DNA of 64,000 bases, from positions 62,001-126,000 of the forward strand of contig NZ_BMVF01000003.1 in the NCBI RefSeq assembly GCF_014650575.1. Reading direction: 5' to 3'. Source of the stretch: Streptomyces naganishii JCM 4654 (GTDB lineage: Bacteria; Actinomycetota; Actinomycetes; Streptomycetales; Streptomycetaceae). Below the pieces are notes generated by a model, which was not told the DNA's origin, did not search any database, and worked only from the letters and a program-made list of their open reading frames with translations. Numbering within the stretch: the first letter of the stretch is position 1; every line of letters begins with the position of its first letter. Positions 59,201-64,000 of this stretch are shown here, one piece after another. A program made the translations under genes and the position numbers.

Positions 59201-61192
59201 TTGCGAGGATCCGCCACCGACCCCACACCCACGCCGGGCCGCAGACGCGCGCGCACGGCGGCCGGCGTCGTCGCCTCGGCGGCGCTGCTGCTGCCGCTGC
59301 TGGGCGCCGCCCCGTCCGCCGGCGCCACCGCGCCGTCCGCTGCGGACGACACCGGCCGGCTCCAGCGGGCCTTCGCCTCCGCGTCCGCCGAGTACCACGT
59401 ACCGGTCAGCGTCCTGCTGGGCGTGTCCTACCTGCAGTCCCGCTGGGACGGTCACGGCGGCGCGCCCAGCGTGACCGGCGGCTACGGCCCGATGCACCTG
59501 ACCGACGCCCGCACCGCGCTCGCCCGCGCACCGCACCACAGCCAGACCGGCGAGGACCCGCGCGGCGACTCCGCCCGCCGGACGCTGCACCCCGACACGA
59601 CGGTGCCGGAGGACTCCGACCTGCCCGCCCGGCTCAAGACCCTGACCGAGGCGGCCGGGCTGACCGGCATCCCGGCCGGGCGGCTGCGCGCCGACGCGGC
59701 CGCGAACATCGAGGGCGGCGCCGCCCTGCTCGCCGCCGCGCAGAAGCGCCTCGGCGAACCGCTGAGCGCGGACCCGGCCGCCTGGTACGGCGCGGTCGCC
59801 CGGTTCTCCGGCGCGGACGACAGCGCCACCGCGGCGGCGTACGCGAACGACGTCTACGACGTGATCCGTTCCGGTGAGCGGCGCACCACCGACTCCGGCC
59901 AGCGGGTGGTCCTCGACGCCCGTCCCCGCCTGGCGCCCGACACCGCCCAGCTCGCGCGGACGGGCCTGAGGCACGTGTCCGCGGCCGGGACCGAGTGCCC
60001 CGCGTCGGTGTCCTGCGAGTGGATCCCGGCGCCGTACCAGCAGTTCGGCAACAACGACTACGGCAACCACGACCTGGGCGACCGCCCCGCGTCCCAGCGC
60101 ATCCGCTACATCGTCATCCACGACACCGAGGGCCGCTGGGACGGTGTCATCAACCTCGTGCAGGACCCCACGTACGTGTCCTGGAACTACACCCTGCGCT
60201 CGACCGACGGCCACATCGCGCAGCACGTCAAAGCGAAGGACGTCGCCTGGCACGCCGGGAACTGGTACGTCAACGCCGAGTCGGTCGGCCTGGAGCACGA
60301 GGGCTTCCTCGCCTCGCCGGACGCCTGGTACACCGAGGCGATGTACCGCTCCTCGGCGCGGCTGGTGAAGTACCTCTCCGAGAAGTACGGCATCCCGCTG
60401 GACCGGCAGCACATCCTCGGCCACGACACCGTGCCCGGCCCGACCACGGGCACCATCCCCGGCATGCACACCGACCCGGGTCCGTACTGGGACTGGCGGC
60501 ACTACTTCGAGCTGCTGGGCCGGCCCTTCGAACCGACCGCGGGCAAGCACGGCGGCCTGGTGACGATCCGCCCCGACTACGCGGCCAACCAGTCCGAGTA
60601 CACCGGCTGCACCACCGGCGGCGAGCCCTGCCCGGCCCACGGGTCCAGCGAGGTGCGGCTGTACTCGCAGCCGGACACCTCCTCGCCGCTGATCAAGGAC
60701 ATCGGCCTGCGGCCGGACGGCAGCGACTCGACCATCGACGTGAACGACGTGGCCTCGCGGGTGGAGACCGGGCAGCAGTACGCGGTCGCCGAGCGGCGGG
60801 GCGACTGGACGGCGATCTGGTACCTGGGCCAGAAGGCCTGGTTCCAGAACCCGGCCGGGCAGCCCACGGCGGTGGACGCGGCCGGCTTCGTGATCACGCC
60901 CAGGGACGGGCTGGACAGCGTGCCGGTGTACGGGCGCGCGTACCCGGAGAAGGAGGCGTACCCGGCGGGCGTGCCCGTGCAGGCGGTGTCGCCGCTGCCG
61001 TACAAGCTCCTCGCGGGGCAGCGGTACGTGGCCGGTGACGTGGTCCCGGGCGAGTACTACTACTCGGTCACCTTCACCACGGACTCGCACAAGGTGGTGC
61101 GGGGCCGGGACCTGTACTACGAGATCCAGTTCGGCCACCGGGTGGAGTTCGTCCGGGCGGCCGACGTACGGATCCTGCCGTCGCGCCTGTAG
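59201..61192 (+). CDS. Secreted N-acetylmuramoyl-L-alanine amidase with lysozyme-like and SH3-like domains
   Basis: A 663-residue exported cell-wall hydrolase. Signal peptide about 1-45 (ARTAAGVVASAALLLPLLGA). An SLT-like domain (about 55-230) contains EYHVPVSVLLGVSYLQSRWD and TGGYGPMHLTDA. The amidase-2/PGRP domain (about 280-450) has zinc-type His residues in RYIVIHDTEGRWDG and QHILGHDTVPG, and VGLEHEGFL. SH3-like repeats fill the C-terminus (470-663). It should cut the MurNAc-alanine bond in peptidoglycan. The start is TTG 59201 with AGGAGG at 59190-59195, 5 nt upstream. A strong terminator follows. Confidence 0.9.
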   Translation: MRGSATDPTPTPGRRRARTAAGVVASAALLLPLLGAAPSAGATAPSAADDTGRLQRAFASASAEYHVPVSVLLGVSYLQSRWDGHGGAPSVTGGYGPMHLTDARTALARAPHHSQTGEDPRGDSARRTLHPDTTVPEDSDLPARLKTLTEAAGLTGIPAGRLRADAAANIEGGAALLAAAQKRLGEPLSADPAAWYGAVARFSGADDSATAAAYANDVYDVIRSGERRTTDSGQRVVLDARPRLAPDTAQLARTGLRHVSAAGTECPASVSCEWIPAPYQQFGNNDYGNHDLGDRPASQRIRYIVIHDTEGRWDGVINLVQDPTYVSWNYTLRSTDGHIAQHVKAKDVAWHAGNWYVNAESVGLEHEGFLASPDAWYTEAMYRSSARLVKYLSEKYGIPLDRQHILGHDTVPGPTTGTIPGMHTDPGPYWDWRHYFELLGRPFEPTAGKHGGLVTIRPDYAANQSEYTGCTTGGEPCPAHGSSEVRLYSQPDTSSPLIKDIGLRPDGSDSTIDVNDVASRVETGQQYAVAERRGDWTAIWYLGQKAWFQNPAGQPTAVDAAGFVITPRDGLDSVPVYGRAYPEKEAYPAGVPVQAVSPLPYKLLAGQRYVAGDVVPGEYYYSVTFTTDSHKVVRGRDLYYEIQFGHRVEFVRAADVRILPSRL

Positions 61193-61206
61193 CGGGGCGC
61201 GGGCGT

Positions 61207-61243
61207 GCGAAGGGCCGGCCCCGGGTGGGGGCCGGCCCTTCGC
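61207..61243. terminator. 16-bp perfect hairpin after the amidase gene
   Basis: GCGAAGGGCCGGCCCC (61207-61222) pairs exactly with GGGGCCGGCCCTTCGC (61228-61243) over a 5-nt loop, between two convergent genes. Confidence 0.92.
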
Positions 61244-61266
61244 GCGTCCGGGTGCCGCCGGGGACG

Positions 61267-61764
61267 TCAGCCCTGCTGGAACAGTTCCGCGGGAAGCGGC
61301 TTGAGCAGGGCGTACAGGTCGTCGGTGATCGGGCGGTCCCAGGCCGCGATGGTGACCAGGACGCCGTCGCTGCGGTCGAACTGCACGCAGGAGATCCGGC
61401 TCTCCGAAAGCTTCAGCCTGCGCACGATCAGGAGGTTGTCGCCCTGGAGGACCGGCATGTCCTCGGTGCCGACGACGGTGACCTCCTCGTCGTTCTCCAG
61501 GGCGAGGAGGAGCTGGGCGACCTCGAAGGGCACCTCGCCCTCGGCGACCTCGCGGGCCGGGGAGCCCTCGGGCAGATTGCCGATGATCATCGCGGTGCCG
61601 CGGCCGCCGAACAGGTCGTAGCGCAGGAACACGCCCTGGCAGGTGCCGTCGGGCGCGGGCAGCAGCCCGGCACCGAGGTTGCCGGGCCAGTCGCCCGGGT
61701 CCATGGCCAGGACGTCGAAGTCGGGCCCGGCGGGCGTGGCGCTACGGCGACGGAGGAACGACAT
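61267..61764 (-). CDS. Conserved hypothetical protein
   Basis: A 165-residue soluble protein starting MSFLRRRSATPAGPDFDVLA and containing GVFLRYDLFGGRGTAMIIGN and VTVVGTEDMPVLQGDNLLIV. The even beta-strand pattern and absence of signal or helix-rich segments suggest a compact beta domain. I do not recognise a named family. ATG 61764 has a weak ribosome site. It lies 170 bp downstream of a universal stress protein gene on the same strand and may be transcribed with it; convergent to the amidase gene. Confidence 0.72.
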   Translation of the reverse strand: MSFLRRRSATPAGPDFDVLAMDPGDWPGNLGAGLLPAPDGTCQGVFLRYDLFGGRGTAMIIGNLPEGSPAREVAEGEVPFEVAQLLLALENDEEVTVVGTEDMPVLQGDNLLIVRRLKLSESRISCVQFDRSDGVLVTIAAWDRPITDDLYALLKPLPAELFQQG

Positions 61765-61934
61765 GCCGCCATGGTACGTGCCCCGGCCCGCACCGCGACG
61801 CCCACCCGACACCCGTCCGGGGGTGCCCCGCGCCGTCCGCCCGGCACCCACGGCGAGGCCCCCACGCCCCCCGGAGGACGCGGACCCGACGACAGGCGGC
61901 GCCACGCCACCGCCACTGCGGCGGCGGGTGGGGA

Positions 61935-62864
61935 CTACTCCTCCGGTGACGGTGGGGACGGGGGCACCACCGCGACGGGGCTCGCCGCGTGCAGGAGGAC
62001 CGCCTGGGTCACCGAGCCGAGCATGCGGGCCGGGGCCAGGAGGCGGCGGCGGTGGCGGCCGACCACGACCAGTTCGGCGCCCGGGGAGGCGGCGACCAGG
62101 CGGCCGGCGGCGTCGCCGGGCAGTACGCGGGCCTCGGCGTGGACGCCGGGGTGGCGGGTGCGGTGCGGGGCGAGGAAGCCCTCCGCCAGGGTGCGGGTCT
62201 CGTTCTCGATCTCCTGCTGGTCGGCGGCCGGCGGGGTGAACTCGCCGGGCGTCACCCAGGTGCGGGCGGGCCACGGGTAGGCGACGACCGCCTCGACCCG
62301 CGCGCCGCGCCGGGCGGCCTCGCCGAAGGCGAAGGCCAGGGTGGCCTCGTCGGGGCTGTCCACGTTGAGGCCGACGACCACGCGGGGCCCGGGCCCGGCG
62401 GGTGGGGCGGGGTCGGGGACCTCGCGGCCGGGCCGGGGCACCACGACGACGGGGCACTCGGCGTCCCGCGCGGCGGCCAGCCCGTTGGAGCCGAGGAGCA
62501 GGCTGGCGAAGCCGCCGCGCCCGCGCGAGCCGAGCACCAGCAGCTGGGCTTCGGCGCCCAGTTCGGGCAGCAGGGCGCTCGGCAGCCCGTCCAGCCCGCG
62601 GTACTCCACGTCCGCCTCGCCGGCGGGACCGCCGGTGCCGCCGGACCGGCCGGCCAGGTGGGTGCGGGCCTGGGCGAGGACCTCGTCCTCGGCCTCGGGC
62701 GGCGCGGCGACCAGCACCTCGGGCTGGATCCAGGCCGCATACTGCCGTACGTGGACCACCCGCAGCGGCGCGCCCCGGCGCAGCGCGGCGTCGTACGCCC
62801 AGTCCAGGGCGCGCAGGCTGTCGTCGGATCCGTCGACCGCGGCGACGACCGGTGGGGTGCTCAT
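61935..62864 (-). CDS. Universal stress protein with two UspA domains
   Basis: A 309-residue tandem UspA protein. Domain 1 (1-148) has VVAAVDGSDDSLRALDWAYD and the ATP-binding GSRGRGGFASLLLGSNG loop. Domain 2 (about 160-305) has VVVGRHRRRLLAPARMLGS in which the Gly-rich pattern is less typical. Such proteins bind ATP and rise during dormancy or oxygen limitation, but no specific reaction is known. ATG 62864 is used. Next upstream on the strand is a DUF397 gene. Confidence 0.92.
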   Translation of the reverse strand: MSTPPVVAAVDGSDDSLRALDWAYDAALRRGAPLRVVHVRQYAAWIQPEVLVAAPPEAEDEVLAQARTHLAGRSGGTGGPAGEADVEYRGLDGLPSALLPELGAEAQLLVLGSRGRGGFASLLLGSNGLAAARDAECPVVVVPRPGREVPDPAPPAGPGPRVVVGLNVDSPDEATLAFAFGEAARRGARVEAVVAYPWPARTWVTPGEFTPPAADQQEIENETRTLAEGFLAPHRTRHPGVHAEARVLPGDAAGRLVAASPGAELVVVGRHRRRLLAPARMLGSVTQAVLLHAASPVAVVPPSPPSPEE

Positions 62865-62992
62865 GGGTTCCTCATCTCCGGGTGGCGACCTCCCCCGCAG
62901 GGGCCCAGCCTCGCTCAGGAGCGGGCCCCGGCGGGGCTTTCAGGGTCGCGTGTCCGCAAACGCGCGCGGAACACCCCGGAGGTCTCCTCCGG

Positions 62993-63235
62993 TCAGGTGA
63001 GGTCGAACTCTCCCTCCCTCGCCCCCGACACGAACGCGCCCCACTCGGCGGGCGTGAAGATCAGGGAGGGACTTTCCGGACGGCCGCTGTTGCGCATCGC
63101 GATGAATCCCTCGACAAAGGCGATCTGGACATCCCCCAGGCCACGGCTGCTGGACTGCCACTCGGCGTTGCTGAGATCCAGCTCCGGCTTGTCCCATCCC
63201 GCGAGCGGGTGCTGCTGGATAGTGCTCTCGGCCAC
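62993..63235 (-). CDS. Orphan DUF397 protein
   Basis: An 80-residue protein of the DUF397 family, with PLAGWDKPELDLSNAEWQSS and the hallmark C-terminal SLIFTPAEWGAFVSGAREGE. These small proteins are normally encoded next to an XRE/helix-turn-helix regulator (BldB-associated type) in Streptomyces; none is adjacent here, so it is an orphan copy. GTG 63235 follows GGGAGGA about 8 nt upstream. It may act in regulation of development together with a distant partner. Confidence 0.88.
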   Translation of the reverse strand: MAESTIQQHPLAGWDKPELDLSNAEWQSSSRGLGDVQIAFVEGFIAMRNSGRPESPSLIFTPAEWGAFVSGAREGEFDLT

Positions 63236-63318
63236 GTCCGTGCTCCTCCCGAATCGTCGTCCGCGGGTCAGCCTAGCGATCGCGTCGGGGTGCCAACAGG
63301 CCACATGAGGGGGACCTT

Positions 63319-64000
63319 TCAGGAGTCGGGGCGCTCGGATCCCACCAGCCACATGGAGAAGAACTGGGACCCGCCGCCGTAGGCGTGCCCGAGCACCCGG
63401 CGCGCCCCCGCGACCTGGTGTTCTCCGGCCTGCCCGCGCACCTGGAGGGCGGCCTCGGCGAACCGGATCATGCCGGACGCGCCGATGGGGTTGGTGGACA
63501 GCACCCCGCCGGACATGTTCACGGGCAGGTCCCCGTCCAGCTCGGTCACGCCGGACTCGGTGAGCTTCCAGCCCTCGCCCGGCTCGGCGAAGCCGAGGTT
63601 CTCCAGCCACATGGGCTCGTACCAGGAGAACGGCACGTACATCTCCACGGCGTCGATGTCGCGGCGCGGGTCGGCGATGCCGGCCTGCCGGTAGACGTCG
63701 GCGGCGCAGTCCCGGCCGGCCCGCGGGGAGACGAAGTCCTTCCCCGCGAAGAGCGTGGGCTCGCTGCGCATGGCGCCGCCGAGCATCCAGGCGGGCGGCC
63801 GGGGCGCGCGGGCCGCTCCCGCCCGGCCGGTGACGACCATCGCGCAGGCGCCGTCGGAGGACGGGCAGGTCTCCGAGTAGCGGATGGGGTCCCACAGCAT
63901 GGGCGAGGCCTGGACCTTCTCCAGGGTGATGTCGTGCTCGTGCAGATGGGCGTAGGGGTTCTTCAGCGCGTTGCGCCGGTCCTTGTAGGCGACCAGCGCG
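63319..64000 (-). CDS. Thiolase-fold lipid-transfer-like protein (5' end outside window)
   Basis: The last 227 residues of a thiolase-domain protein; the frame stays open to the window edge, so the start lies beyond 64000. Seen segments are LVAYKDRRNALKNPYAHLHE, then MLWDPIRYSETCPSSDGACA, ending with NMSGGVLSTNPIGASGMIRF and GHAYGGGSQFFSMWLV. This matches the C-terminal half of acetyl-CoA acetyltransferase / lipid-transfer proteins of steroid and fatty-acid degradation. The catalytic Cys of the N-terminal half is not in the window. Often encoded with an OB-fold Zn-ribbon partner, which would also be outside. Confidence 0.9.
   Translation of the reverse strand, partial: ALVAYKDRRNALKNPYAHLHEHDITLEKVQASPMLWDPIRYSETCPSSDGACAMVVTGRAGAARAPRPPAWMLGGAMRSEPTLFAGKDFVSPRAGRDCAADVYRQAGIADPRRDIDAVEMYVPFSWYEPMWLENLGFAEPGEGWKLTESGVTELDGDLPVNMSGGVLSTNPIGASGMIRFAEAALQVRGQAGEHQVAGARRVLGHAYGGGSQFFSMWLVGSERPDS

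Noticed and set aside
58489..59352. Minus-strand open frame of 287 codons over the repeat tract
   Set aside because: Its 5' part is antisense to the amidase start, composition is Ala/Arg/Gly-rich and it has no family motif; the DNA is better explained as non-coding repeats.
1..64000. tRNA, rRNA or riboswitch genes
   Set aside because: No cloverleaf, rRNA segment or known riboswitch consensus could be recognised by eye; a covariance-model search would be needed to exclude small ones.

Overview
The window looks like the chromosome of a Streptomyces or close relative. It is very GC-rich with strong G/C wobble bias. It carries two SsgA-like proteins, a chaplin, a streptophobe-family protein, NsdA, the clpP3-clpP4-popR locus and a melC tyrosinase operon. 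At least two genes contain the rare TTA leucine codon that needs the bldA tRNA. I see no rRNA, tRNA, CRISPR array, insertion sequence or phage genes.

Layout. 0-9.8 kb: the end of a probable kinase or secreted protein, an F420-dependent oxidoreductase, a SsgA-like protein, a small membrane protein, an aldo/keto reductase, a decayed flavin monooxygenase, the melC1-melC2 tyrosinase operon, RNase HI with a zinc-finger-like tail, two VOC proteins and a zinc alcohol dehydrogenase. 10-12.3 kb: clpP3-clpP4 with a PopR-type operator upstream and popR convergent downstream, then an anti-sigma-like ATPase. 12.4-19 kb: proline-rich DUF6777 protein, streptophobe, an SH3-like protein and an FHA-ABC transporter. 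19-26.4 kb: aldo/keto reductase with divergent LysR, DinB protein, adenosine deaminase, a VOC protein behind a palindromic operator, a GGA-rich minisatellite, a BlaI/M56 pair with a BlaI-type operator, and a dienelactone hydrolase.

26.4-42 kb is rich in secreted hydrolases and efflux: a PI-PLC-like protein, a GH19 chitinase with a DasR-type site upstream, an ECF42-like sigma factor with its DGPF/YCII partner, an acyl-CoA dehydrogenase remnant, MMPL exporter plus MarR, an SRPBCC protein, an APC permease divergent from a ROK regulator, a GH2 exo-glucosaminidase behind a ROK-like palindrome, and a large secreted protein. 42-64 kb: a TTA-containing P450, a Rieske membrane protein, GNAT, chaplin, secreted tripeptidyl-peptidase-like hydrolase, asparagine synthase, baeRF protein, Gfo/Idh/MocA dehydrogenase, second SsgA-like protein, PAS-SpoIIE phosphatase, NsdA, a TTA-containing phosphotransferase, about 1.1 kb of gene-free GC-rich degenerate repeats, a secreted amidase, a conserved hypothetical, a universal stress protein, an orphan DUF397 protein and a truncated thiolase.

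How the genes work together. Chitinase, exo-glucosaminidase, the ROK regulator and the DasR-type site form a chitin/chitosan-use theme. SsgA-like proteins, chaplin, NsdA, SpoIIE phosphatase and TTA codons form a development theme. ClpP3/P4-PopR is a self-contained proteolysis circuit. No single large biosynthetic cluster is visible. The most unusual signals are the ClpP4 active-site loss, the two non-coding repeat tracts, the zinc-tailed RNase H and the SpoIIE domain lacking a metal ligand.
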